From assembly GCF_946892675.1 (NCBI RefSeq), contig NZ_CAMPOV010000002.1, forward strand, positions 434,001 through 498,000: a stretch of DNA of 64,000 bases. The letters are read 5' to 3'. Under the pieces are notes generated by a model that worked only from the letters and a program-made list of their open reading frames with translations, had not been told where the DNA came from and did not search any database. Positions 8,028 to 14,881 of this stretch are shown here, in pieces (position 1 is the first letter of the stretch; each line of letters opens with the position of its first letter). Made by a program: the position numbers and the translations under genes. This DNA comes from Arthrobacter sp. Marseille-P9274. Lineage in GTDB: Bacteria; Actinomycetota; Actinomycetes; Actinomycetales; Micrococcaceae.

Positions 8028-8726
8028 ATGTCGATCGGACGGCGCCTGGGGCGCATCATCCGGGCCAACCGCACCGCGCGGCAGCAGCCGGCGGCGGATC
8101 CGATGCAGACGCTGGATGAAACCTACGCCAACCAGCTGGACCTGCTGGACCAGGCCAGCCGCAGCGCCGCGGACGTGGCGGCCAACAGGCGCCGCGTCGA
8201 GCTGCTCGCCGAACAGGCCGCCGCCGAAGTGGCCGCCCTGGACCGGGCCGCGGAGCAGGCGGTGGCGGCAGGCAACGACGACGGCGCGCGGCAGGCTTTG
8301 CAGCGGAGCATCGCCGTGCGCAAGCGGATGGAGACGCTCACCGCCCAGCGGCGGCAGCTCGATGACCAGGTCCGCGGGCTGGAGCAGACCCTGCTGCGCC
8401 TGGAGCATCGGATCGAGGATTCCCGGCTGCACTACCAGTCGCTGAAGGCCACGCACAGCGCGGCGCAGGCCGCCCTCGGCATGCAGGAGGCGGTCAACTC
8501 GTCCGGCCGGCAGGCCGCCGACGCGCGGGAAGCCGCCCGCCAGGCCGAGCAGGAGGCCCGCACCCTGCAGGCCCGCGCCGCCGCCTACGAGGAGCTGTCC
8601 TGGTCCGATCCGGACTCCCCGCAGGTGCGCCAGGCCTTCGAGGAACTCGAAACGCGGATGGAGGCCGAAGAAGGCCTGCGGCAACTCAAGGACCGGAAGG
8701 GCCTCAACCCCGGCCCATCGGCGTGA
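8028..8726 (+). CDS. PspA/IM30-like coiled-coil protein
   Basis: A 232-residue, almost entirely alpha-helical protein rich in Ala, Arg, Gln and Glu, with the PspA/VIPP1 pattern: a short basic N-terminal amphipathic segment (MSIGRRLGRIIRANRTARQ) then long heptad-like helices with ANRRRVELLAEQAAAEV and RKRMETLTAQRRQLDDQV. Family members bind and stabilise stressed cytoplasmic membranes. GAAGGAG lies 5 bases before the ATG. It is coupled to the upstream membrane-protein gene. Sequence similarity to PspA is by pattern only; no pspBC homologue is present. Confidence 0.7.
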   Translation: MSIGRRLGRIIRANRTARQQPAADPMQTLDETYANQLDLLDQASRSAADVAANRRRVELLAEQAAAEVAALDRAAEQAVAAGNDDGARQALQRSIAVRKRMETLTAQRRQLDDQVRGLEQTLLRLEHRIEDSRLHYQSLKATHSAAQAALGMQEAVNSSGRQAADAREAARQAEQEARTLQARAAAYEELSWSDPDSPQVRQAFEELETRMEAEEGLRQLKDRKGLNPGPSA

Positions 8727-8733
8727 GCCGCCG

Positions 8734-8783
8734 CCTCATCGTCACCGTGCGGTGCCACCCTCATCGTCACCGTGCGGTGCCAC
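8734..8783. repeat. Perfect 25-bp tandem duplication at the amidase 3' end
   Basis: Bases 8734-8758 and 8759-8783 are identical. The second copy contains the last codons and TGA stop (8767-8769) of the minus-strand amidase gene; the first copy is downstream of it. Confidence 0.95.
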
Positions 8784-10206
8784 GAGGACCATCGTCCGCC
8801 AGCAGCGGCGGCTGTCCCCAGGCGCCCCGTGCCTGCTCGAATGCGTAGGCTGCGCGCAGCACCAGTGCGTCCGCGTGCCGCGCCCCCACCAGCTGGAGAC
8901 CGATCGGCAGGCCGGACGAGGTCAGGCCGCAGGGCACCGACACCGCCGGCTGCTGCGTCATGTTGAACGGGTAGGTGAACGGGGACCACTCGGCCCACCG
9001 TTTCAGGCCCGAACCCGGCGGGACCTCGCAGCCGACGTCAAACGCCGGCAGCGGCATGGTCGGCGTCGCCAACAGGTCGTACTCTTCGTGGAAGGCGCCC
9101 ATCTGCTGGCCGAGCGCCGCGCGCACCGCGTTCGCATCCAGGTACTCGTCGACGGTGACGGCCTGGCCCTGGCGGCAGACTTCCAGCAGCGCCGGATCCA
9201 GCTCACCCCACCGCCCTTCGGGGTAGCCCCGGATCACCTTGCCCGCGCCGGCGAACCAGAGCGTGTGGTACTCCCCCAGCGGGTCCCGCAGCCGCAGGTC
9301 CGCCTGTTCCACGTCGGCGCCGAGTCCGCGAAGGAGCCTGACGGCGGCCTCCACCGAGGCGGCGACCTCAGGTTCGACGTGGGCATAGCCGAGGTCCGGG
9401 CTGTAGGCGATCCGCAGCCCGGCCACTCCGTCGCGCAGCCCGGCCAGGAACGACCCGCGCGGAGCGGCCAGCGCCGACCAGTCCCGGCTGTCGAAGCCGG
9501 CCAGCACATCCAGCATCAGCGCATTGTCCTCGACCGTGCGCGTCATGGGCCCCGCATGCGCCAGCGTGCCGTACGGCGTCGGCGGATACAGCGGAATGGT
9601 CCCATAGGTGGGCTTCAACCCCACGATCCCGCAGAAGGATGCCGGGATGCGGACGGAACCGCCGCCGTCGGTCCCCACGGAGAGCGCACCCATGCCCAGC
9701 GCCACCGCCGCCGCGGAACCGCCCGAGGAGCCGCCCGACGTCTTCGACGGATCCCAGGGGTTCCCGGTATTGCCGGTCAGCGGGCTGTCCGTCACGCCCT
9801 TCCAGCCGAACTCAGGCGTGGTGGTCTTGCCCAGGAACACGGCGCCGGCCCGGCGCAGCGCGGCCACCGCCGGGGCGTCATCGGTCCAGGGCTGGTCCGG
9901 ATCGATCAGGGTCGAGCCCCGCAGCGTGGGCCAGCCCCTGGTCAGCAGCAGGTCCTTGATCGAGGCCGGCACGCCGTCCAGGGCCCCGGCGGGTTCGCCC
10001 CGCAGCCAGCGTGCCTCCGATTCCCGTGCGGCCGCGAGCCCGTCGTCCTCGGCGATCAGGCAGAAGGCGTTGACCTCGTCGTTGAGCGCGTGGATCCGGG
10101 TCAGCGCCGCCTCGGCCGCCTCGACGGGCGAAACGGACTTCGCCCGGTAGCGGGCCAGCAGTTCGGCAGCGGACAGGTCCGCTAACGACGTCGTTGCAGC
10201 AGTCAT
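8767..10206 (-). CDS. Amidase (amidase-signature family)
   Basis: Hydrolyses a carboxamide with the Ser-cisSer-Lys triad. K84 (VPASIKDLL), the Gly/Ser-rich SKTSGGSSGGSAAAV around S160/S161 and nucleophile S184 (GTDGGGSVRIPAS) are visible. It has 479 residues, standard for stand-alone amidases rather than GatA, since gatB/gatC are absent. The ATG at 10206 overlaps the stop of the upstream racemase-superfamily gene by 4 bases (ATGA). It is third in an operon with two maleate-isomerase/decarboxylase-like genes, suggesting a pathway that yields a dicarboxylic acid monoamide or similar (inference). Confidence 0.9.
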   Translation of the reverse strand: MTAATTSLADLSAAELLARYRAKSVSPVEAAEAALTRIHALNDEVNAFCLIAEDDGLAAARESEARWLRGEPAGALDGVPASIKDLLLTRGWPTLRGSTLIDPDQPWTDDAPAVAALRRAGAVFLGKTTTPEFGWKGVTDSPLTGNTGNPWDPSKTSGGSSGGSAAAVALGMGALSVGTDGGGSVRIPASFCGIVGLKPTYGTIPLYPPTPYGTLAHAGPMTRTVEDNALMLDVLAGFDSRDWSALAAPRGSFLAGLRDGVAGLRIAYSPDLGYAHVEPEVAASVEAAVRLLRGLGADVEQADLRLRDPLGEYHTLWFAGAGKVIRGYPEGRWGELDPALLEVCRQGQAVTVDEYLDANAVRAALGQQMGAFHEEYDLLATPTMPLPAFDVGCEVPPGSGLKRWAEWSPFTYPFNMTQQPAVSVPCGLTSSGLPIGLQLVGARHADALVLRAAYAFEQARGAWGQPPLLADDGPRGTAR

Positions 10207-10976
10207 GCCGGGTCTCCTCCTTTTGCGGTGGCCGGGTCCGCGGTCCGGAACAGCCGGCCCAGTCCGTCGACGCGGCCCAGTCCATCCAGTCTGCCGGCGA
10301 TCCGCAGCCCCTCCCACACCGTTACCTGGTTGGCGGTGAGCACGGTCTTGCCCACAGCCTGCTCCAGTTCATCCAGCCACGCCAGCGAATGCACCGCGGT
10401 GTCCGGCACCAGCACGGCTTCGGCATCCGGCCGGTCCGCGGCGGCCGCCATCCGCGCGATCTCCGGCAGGCCCATGCGTCCGGCCTCGCCCGCCGCCGGA
10501 ATGCCGCTGCTGTCCAGATTGACGACGGCGATCCCCGCCTCCGCGAGGAACGTCCGGAAGTGCCGGGCCAGGTCTTCGGGGTAGCTGGCCGCCACGGCTA
10601 CCGTACCCAGGCCCAGCCGCTGGACGGCGTGGGCAAAAGCGAGGGAGGTCGACGACGCCGGACGCCCCGCCGCCGCGGCGAGCTCGGCGGCCTGCTGGCG
10701 GGCGCCCCCTAAACCGAAGACGAAGGAACCGGAGGTGCACGCCCACATGACGGCGTCCGGCCCGAACGCCGCCAGCCGCCGGACGCCGTCGAGCAGGTTG
10801 ACGGCGCTGCCCACCCGGCGCAGGGTGGCGACGGTGTGCTGCACGTCGCCGCCGGCCGTGGTGACCAGCGGAAGCCGCAGCCGGCCCGCCAACTGCCGCT
10901 CGAGGGCGGGGAAGTCATCCTCCGCCCCGACCCCGGGGTAGAGGAGTCCGATGACCGGGGCGGCCGCGCGGTTCAT
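10203..10976 (-). CDS. Asp/Glu racemase-superfamily protein, single-cysteine paralogue
   Basis: 257-residue member of the maleate isomerase / arylmalonate decarboxylase / hydantoin racemase superfamily. The first catalytic-type cysteine is present (C80 in MWACTSGSF), but the position of the second cysteine reads VPDTAVHS with D192. A one-cysteine enzyme cannot use the two-base racemase mechanism in the normal way, so decarboxylase or altered chemistry is plausible. The ATG overlaps the stop of the upstream paralogue and the stop overlaps the amidase start, both as ATGA. An Asp/Gly-rich tail (RLDGLGRVDGLGRLF) has a short internal repeat. Confidence 0.8.
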   Translation of the reverse strand: MNRAAAPVIGLLYPGVGAEDDFPALERQLAGRLRLPLVTTAGGDVQHTVATLRRVGSAVNLLDGVRRLAAFGPDAVMWACTSGSFVFGLGGARQQAAELAAAAGRPASSTSLAFAHAVQRLGLGTVAVAASYPEDLARHFRTFLAEAGIAVVNLDSSGIPAAGEAGRMGLPEIARMAAAADRPDAEAVLVPDTAVHSLAWLDELEQAVGKTVLTANQVTVWEGLRIAGRLDGLGRVDGLGRLFRTADPATAKGGDPA

Positions 10977-11746
10977 CGCGCCGCCCCGTCGGCCCGCACC
11001 GCGAGCAGCCGCTGCCCGGGACCCGCCGGCTCCAGTCCGAGGTAGTCGAGCGCGGCCCACATGGCTGCCTGGTTGGCGGTGACGAGCGGCTTGCCCAGAT
11101 ACTCTTCGAGCGGGGCGATCAGGTGGTAGGTCGGCAGGTTGGTGCAGGCCACGACGACGGCCTCGGCCTCGGGGCAGTCCGCCGAGGCGATCAGTTCCGC
11201 CGTGCGGGCATAGGGAACCTTCCAGATTTCGCCGGCCAGGCCGAGCATCGAGGCACGGCGGACCTCCAGGCCGCCCTCCGTGAGGAAGTCCGCGAAACGC
11301 TGGGTGACCGCGGCCGTGTAGGGACAAGCGACGGCCACCCGCCGGACCTTGAGTGCGGACAGCGCCGCGAGGATCGCCCCGGAGGCCGTGACCAAATGGG
11401 GCAGGCCTGCGGCCCGGACCGCCGAGACCAGTTCCCGTTCCCCCGCCACGCCGTGGACGAAGGACGCGGACGTGCAGGCGTAAACATAGCAGTCCGGCGA
11501 AACGGCGCTGATCCTGCGGGACGTCTCGATAATCATCTCCGGGCGCGCGAGCTGCTCGGCCTGGGCGATGTCGACCGCGGAGGGTTCGAACGGCGAGCGC
11601 GCGAAGTAGAGGTCCGCCTGGCCTTCCGCCCACCGTCCCATTTCGTGGTCGAGCGCCATGTCGTACGGGGCGACGACACCGATCTTTTTGAGCACAACCG
11701 GGCCGGGCGGAACCATTGAGGCCAGGTCTTTCAGCATGTCCACCAC
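10973..11746 (-). CDS. Maleate isomerase-like Asp/Glu racemase-superfamily protein
   Basis: 257 residues with both superfamily cysteines: C91 in YACTSASFVHG and C201 in VACTNLPTYH, the arrangement of maleate cis-trans isomerases and Asp/Glu racemases. First gene of an operon with a one-cysteine paralogue and an amidase. The start is unclear: GTG 11746, GTG 11743 and ATG 11737 are all possible and none has a textbook ribosome site. A palindrome at 11760-11773 lies just upstream and also overlaps the -35 of the divergent DUF3830 gene. The substrate is unknown. Confidence 0.82.
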   Translation of the reverse strand: MVDMLKDLASMVPPGPVVLKKIGVVAPYDMALDHEMGRWAEGQADLYFARSPFEPSAVDIAQAEQLARPEMIIETSRRISAVSPDCYVYACTSASFVHGVAGERELVSAVRAAGLPHLVTASGAILAALSALKVRRVAVACPYTAAVTQRFADFLTEGGLEVRRASMLGLAGEIWKVPYARTAELIASADCPEAEAVVVACTNLPTYHLIAPLEEYLGKPLVTANQAAMWAALDYLGLEPAGPGQRLLAVRADGAAR

Positions 11747-11759
11747 CGCCGAGATCGTT

Positions 11760-11773
11760 GATTGTTGACAATC
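11760..11773. promoter_or_regulatory. Palindromic candidate operator in the DUF3830/racemase intergenic region
   Basis: GATTGTTGACAATC is a 6-2-6 inverted repeat. It overlaps TTGACA (11765-11770), a consensus -35 for the rightward gene, and lies just before the leftward operon. The shape is compatible with a GntR-type site; no regulator is adjacent. Confidence 0.5.
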
Positions 11774-11825
11774 CTAGGGGATGGGCCGCTAGGCTCGCAT
11801 CAACTATTTTGGCGCTGGAGGATCC

Positions 11826-12350
11826 ATGGACCGTTTCCTGAAGGTATCGCTCGAAAAGCGCGGTGTCTCCTGCCTTGCGCGGCTGCTCGATGCCGAGGCA
11901 CCGCGGACGGCCGCGGCCGTGTGGGACGCCCTGCCGCTGTCCGGGCAGGTCTTCCACGGCAAGTACGCCCGCAACGAGATCTACCAGCTGGTGCCGGCCT
12001 TCGCGCCGGTGGAGCCGGGTCCGGAAAACACCACCGTCACCCCCATTCCCGGCGATCTCTGCTACTTCACCTTCAACGCAGACATCCTCAACACCCCGTC
12101 GCATGGCTACGGAGCGGGCGACGCGGTCAGCACCCCGGAGGCCATCATCGACCTGGCCCTCTTCTACGGGCGGAACAACCTGCTCCTGAACGGGGACCAG
12201 GGCTGGGTTCCCGGAAACGTCTTCGCCGCCGTCGTCGAGGGACTGGACGAAATGGCCGCTGCCTGCCAGAGCATCTGGATGGACGGCGCCCGCGGTGAAA
12301 CCCTCACCCTGGCCCGTCACGAAGGCGGCTCCGAGGACGCGGACAGTTAG
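11826..12350 (+). CDS. DUF3830 family protein
   Basis: 174 residues matching the DUF3830 pattern (cyclophilin-like fold by family knowledge): FHGKYARNEIYQLVPAF, then PIPGDLCYF, HGYGAGDAVSTPEAI, DLALFYGRNNLLL and the final GWVPGNVFAAVVEGLDEMAAAC. GGAGG stands 5 bases before the ATG. DUF3830 genes are often found beside racemase-superfamily and amidase genes, and here it is divergent from exactly that operon, suggesting a shared pathway of unknown chemistry. Confidence 0.85.
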   Translation: MDRFLKVSLEKRGVSCLARLLDAEAPRTAAAVWDALPLSGQVFHGKYARNEIYQLVPAFAPVEPGPENTTVTPIPGDLCYFTFNADILNTPSHGYGAGDAVSTPEAIIDLALFYGRNNLLLNGDQGWVPGNVFAAVVEGLDEMAAACQSIWMDGARGETLTLARHEGGSEDADS

Positions 12351-12391
12351 ATGGCGCCGAATCCGCTCCGGCCCTGATTGTCAAGCCCCAG

Positions 12392-12512
12392 TTTGGGTAT
12401 TGTTGGCACCCAAAGTGCGGCTTAGTGTGACTACACCATCGGAATGGCCGGTGGCGGGGAAGGCTCGGGGCGAGCATTCAATCCACTCGTTGGGAACCTG
12501 CCTGGTTCCCAA
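12392..12512. other. Gene-free stretch with two hairpins
   Basis: Between the DUF3830 stop (12350) and the secreted-protein gene (12665) no convincing gene was found. The stretch holds the inverted repeat TTTGGGT/ACCCAAA (12392-12414, 9-base spacer) and a perfect 9-bp hairpin TTGGGAACC/GGTTCCCAA (12490-12512). The first may end the DUF3830 transcript. The role of the second is unclear. Confidence 0.4.
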
Positions 12513-12664
12513 AAGGACCGCCCAAAGCGCTACTGCGGGAGGGTCCTGCACTCACAAGGCGGCACGCTTGATGAAGGGCCGGGGGCTCGTGCCGTTCGGG
12601 AAGCGGCACCGCGGGCGATGGGCCCAAATGCCGGCGGATCCCGGCACCACGAGGAAGCATCGCG

Positions 12665-13051
12665 ATGAGAAAGTCACCCACGTGGCGGCTGCTGCTGCTC
12701 ATGGCAGGAGTAATGCTGGGCTTGATCGCGGGACCGGGCGTGGCGGCCCCGGCCGCCGCAGCTGAGGTCTCCAAGGCCGCCGCCCAACGACTGACCTTGG
12801 CGGTCAGCAGCAATGGCAGCTACGTCGTCCAGGGGAAAAACTACAAGGACAGCGTCGTCGACGTCTGGATCGTCATGGTCAGCGGCCGCGACCGGGTCGT
12901 CGACCACCGGCGCGTCCGCCCCGGGGGCGACGACGACTTCACGATCCGCGGCTGGGGCCTGGCCTGCAGCGAGACCTACCAGGCCGTGAGCTACAGCCGC
13001 AAGGACGACTGGGACCGGAGCGCCCGCGAGCGCGTCCGCTGCGACCGCTGA
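12665..13051 (+). CDS. Small secreted protein of unknown function
   Basis: 128 residues with a clear Sec signal peptide: basic MRKSPTWR, a hydrophobic LLLLMAGVMLGLIAGPGVAA core and a likely signal peptidase site after AAAA near residue 33. The mature part is strand-like (LTLAVSSNGSYVVQGKNYKDSVVDVWI) with a GGDDDFTIRGWGLACSETY section holding one Cys pair (C with final ERVRCDR). No domain recognised. Followed by an intrinsic terminator. Confidence 0.75.
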   Translation: MRKSPTWRLLLLMAGVMLGLIAGPGVAAPAAAAEVSKAAAQRLTLAVSSNGSYVVQGKNYKDSVVDVWIVMVSGRDRVVDHRRVRPGGDDDFTIRGWGLACSETYQAVSYSRKDDWDRSARERVRCDR

Positions 13052-13108
13052 ATCCGTCCTGGAAGTCGAACGGCACAGGTACGGCGCAGGCGCAGGACAG
13101 ACATGGAA

Positions 13109-13141
13109 GGAGGGAGGACCGGGTCCGCCGGTCCTCCCTCC
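13109..13141 (+). terminator. Hairpin terminator after the secreted-protein gene
   Basis: Perfect 14-bp stem (13109-13122 with 13128-13141) and a 5-base loop, 57 bases after the stop codon. The T tract is weak. Confidence 0.7.
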
Positions 13142-13304
13142 TGGTCAGCCAGCGGGTTCCGGCAACCGGGGCGAGTCGCCGGAATCCGGGTCTCTGGCTG
13201 CGTCTACTGTCGCTGGCGGCACTTGGAAAAGCCTTGCATTGGGCCTGCTGGCGGAATCTTGACGATTGCTGGCAGGAATCGCGGCCATGGAACGTGACCG
13301 GGCC

Positions 13305-13328
13305 GGTGTTGACATCAGTGTCAACGCC
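13305..13328. promoter_or_regulatory. Inverted repeat upstream of a small gene
   Basis: GGTGTTGACA (13305-13314) and TGTCAACGCC (13319-13328) form a 10-bp arm pair with one wobble and a 4-base spacer, about 30 bases before the next start codon. Could be an operator or leader hairpin. Confidence 0.4.
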
Positions 13329-13356
13329 ACGAAGACCCGACCCGAAAGAAGGAGCC

Positions 13357-13662
13357 ATGAGCCTCCAACCCGCGGAATACTGGCTGGACATGCACAACGC
13401 CCAACTGCGGCTGAAGATGGCCGAGGCCGAGCGCCTCCGCCGCCGCAAAGAGGCCGGTGTGCGTCCGGCCCGGCGCAGCACGCAGTGGCGGGCGCGGCTC
13501 GCAGCCCTCGCCACCCGCGCGGCTGTTGGGGCCCGCCGCTCCCCCGCGGCCTCGGGTGCCAGCGGCACCGCAGCAGCAGGCGCGCGAGGTGGCACAGCTG
13601 CCGCCGGTACCCGCCGCGGCAGCCGGCCGGCCGCCGTCGGCCTTTCCCCCTGCCCCGACTGA
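13357..13662 (+). CDS. Small basic protein of unknown function
   Basis: 101 residues. AAGAAGGAG precedes the ATG. The N-terminal half is a predicted helix (MSLQPAEYWLDMHNAQLRL, KMAEAERLRRRKEAGVRPARR); the C-terminal half is Ala/Gly/Arg low-complexity sequence. No domain recognised. It stands between two terminators and may form a small transcription unit with the next gene. Confidence 0.55.
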   Translation: MSLQPAEYWLDMHNAQLRLKMAEAERLRRRKEAGVRPARRSTQWRARLAALATRAAVGARRSPAASGASGTAAAGARGGTAAAGTRRGSRPAAVGLSPCPD

Positions 13663-13781
13663 CGCGGCCATCCCGGCCGCTCGCCCTTGACCGCCGGCCC
13701 GGACAACCGCCCCGTCGCGGAAGGCTGTCGTTCGCCGCCGGAAAGGAGGACGATTAAGGGACGAGGTGAAGGAGGTGCGCG

Positions 13782-13973
13782 ATGTGCTACGCCTCGAATA
13801 GGGATTTCGGCTGGCGCTTCAGGAAAGAAGCGGCAGGTAAGCCGGAAAAGCGCGACAAGGATGAGGACGTCCGCGTCGAGTCCTGGACCGCAGCGGATGA
13901 CACCACGGTGCAGGCGTTCCTGGACAAGGCCAAGGCAGGCGAAGAGGAAACCGCCAGCGACCGGACCCCGTAG
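13782..13973 (+). CDS. Small acidic/basic protein starting MCYASNRDFGW
   Basis: 63 residues, highly charged, with no hydrophobic segment. A near-perfect GAAGGAGG ribosome site lies before the ATG and a strong terminator lies 19 bases after the stop, so expression as a separate small gene is likely. The N-terminus MCYASNRDFGWRF looks like a conserved motif, followed by a Lys/Glu/Asp-rich, probably disordered stretch. Function unknown. Confidence 0.7.
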   Translation: MCYASNRDFGWRFRKEAAGKPEKRDKDEDVRVESWTAADDTTVQAFLDKAKAGEEETASDRTP

Positions 13974-13992
13974 CCGGGGTCCGGCCAGGAGC

Positions 13993-14028
13993 AGCGAAGC
14001 CCCGCGGGGAGATCCGCGGGGCTTCGCT
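13993..14028. terminator. Bidirectional terminator between convergent genes
   Basis: Perfect 15-bp stem (13993-14007 with 14014-14028) with a 6-base loop, lying between the small MCYAS gene and the convergent yqeY-like gene. Confidence 0.8.
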
Positions 14029-14041
14029 ATGTCCGGGGTCG

Positions 14042-14506
14042 TCAGGCGAGGCGCCTGCGGACAATCTCGCTGACGGCCTTGCCATCGAAGCGGCCGGCGA
14101 CCTTGGCAGTCACGGGCTTCATCACGACGCCCATTTGGCGCATCGACGGCTCCGTCCCGTCCGCCTTCAGCCCGGCGATGACCTCGTCCACGATGGCTTC
14201 GACGTCGGCCTCGGACAGCGGTTCCGGCAGGTAGGCCTCGATCACCTCCGCCTCCGCAAGCTCGGCCGCCGCGCGCTCGGCCTCGCCGGCTTCCGTGTAG
14301 ATGCGGGCCGTGTCGCGCCGCTTGGCCGCTTCCTTCTGCAGCACGGCCGTCGTCTGGGCGTCGTCCAGCTCGACCGGCGTCTTGCCCGATTTCTCCTTGG
14401 TGCCGATTTCGCCCAGCACGTTGCGCACTGTGGTCAGGGCAATTTTGTTGCCCGCCTTCATGTGGGCAACGACGTCGGCCTGGAGCCTTTCCTTCAAAGT
14501 CGCCAT
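14042..14506 (-). CDS. GatB/YqeY domain protein
   Basis: 154 residues of the stand-alone YqeY family, related to the tRNA-binding tail of GatB. The N-terminal MATLKERLQADVVAHMKAGNKIALTTVR is the family hallmark (dimetal-free helical bundle), then KTPVELDDAQTTAVLQKEAAKRRD and a C-terminal MRQMGVVMKPVTAKVAGRFDGKAVSEIV. A role in tRNA-dependent amidation is suspected for the family but not shown. Divergent from the phosphoesterase gene across a 375-base region with a tandem repeat. Confidence 0.92.
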   Translation of the reverse strand: MATLKERLQADVVAHMKAGNKIALTTVRNVLGEIGTKEKSGKTPVELDDAQTTAVLQKEAAKRRDTARIYTEAGEAERAAAELAEAEVIEAYLPEPLSEADVEAIVDEVIAGLKADGTEPSMRQMGVVMKPVTAKVAGRFDGKAVSEIVRRRLA

Positions 14507-14590
14507 GGTGTCCTCGCTTTTCTCGTCCTGTCCTTACTCAGGATTCTCGCACTCTCAGCAAAGGGGCGCGCACACCGGCCGGCGCCGCGA

Positions 14591-14700
14591 ACGCCGTCGG
14601 ACGCCGCCGGAGGCCGCCGGACGCCGCCGGACGCCGCCGGACGCCGCCGGACGCCGCCGGACGCCGCCGGACGCCGCCGGACGCCGCCGGACGCCGCCGG
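14591..14700. repeat. Array of eleven 10-bp repeats
   Basis: ACGCCGCCGG is repeated eleven times head to tail. Units 1 and 3 differ by one base; the other nine are identical. The array sits in the 375-base divergent gap between yqeY (start 14506) and the phosphoesterase (start 14882). The rest of the gap (14701-14881) is more AT-rich and presumably holds the phosphoesterase promoter. Confidence 0.97.
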
Positions 14701-14881
14701 ACGCTAGGAGCACCGTCTTGGCGCTGAACCGTACGGGCGAAAACGCTGCAGGCCGGGCGATTCGTAAAGCTTGCTTCCCATCCCCGTAGCTTCGGCTTAG
14801 TTAACTGTTTACCCTGCGCTGAAACGGTGCCAGAGGCTGGCCAATCCGGCCCGCCTCACATCACCGCTCCGGAGGTTCTTC

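Noticed and set aside
14591-14700. Decamer array considered as CRISPR, origin iterons or coding repeat
   Set aside because: No spacers, unit far too short for CRISPR, no replication gene nearby, and the frames through it are not attached to any plausible protein.
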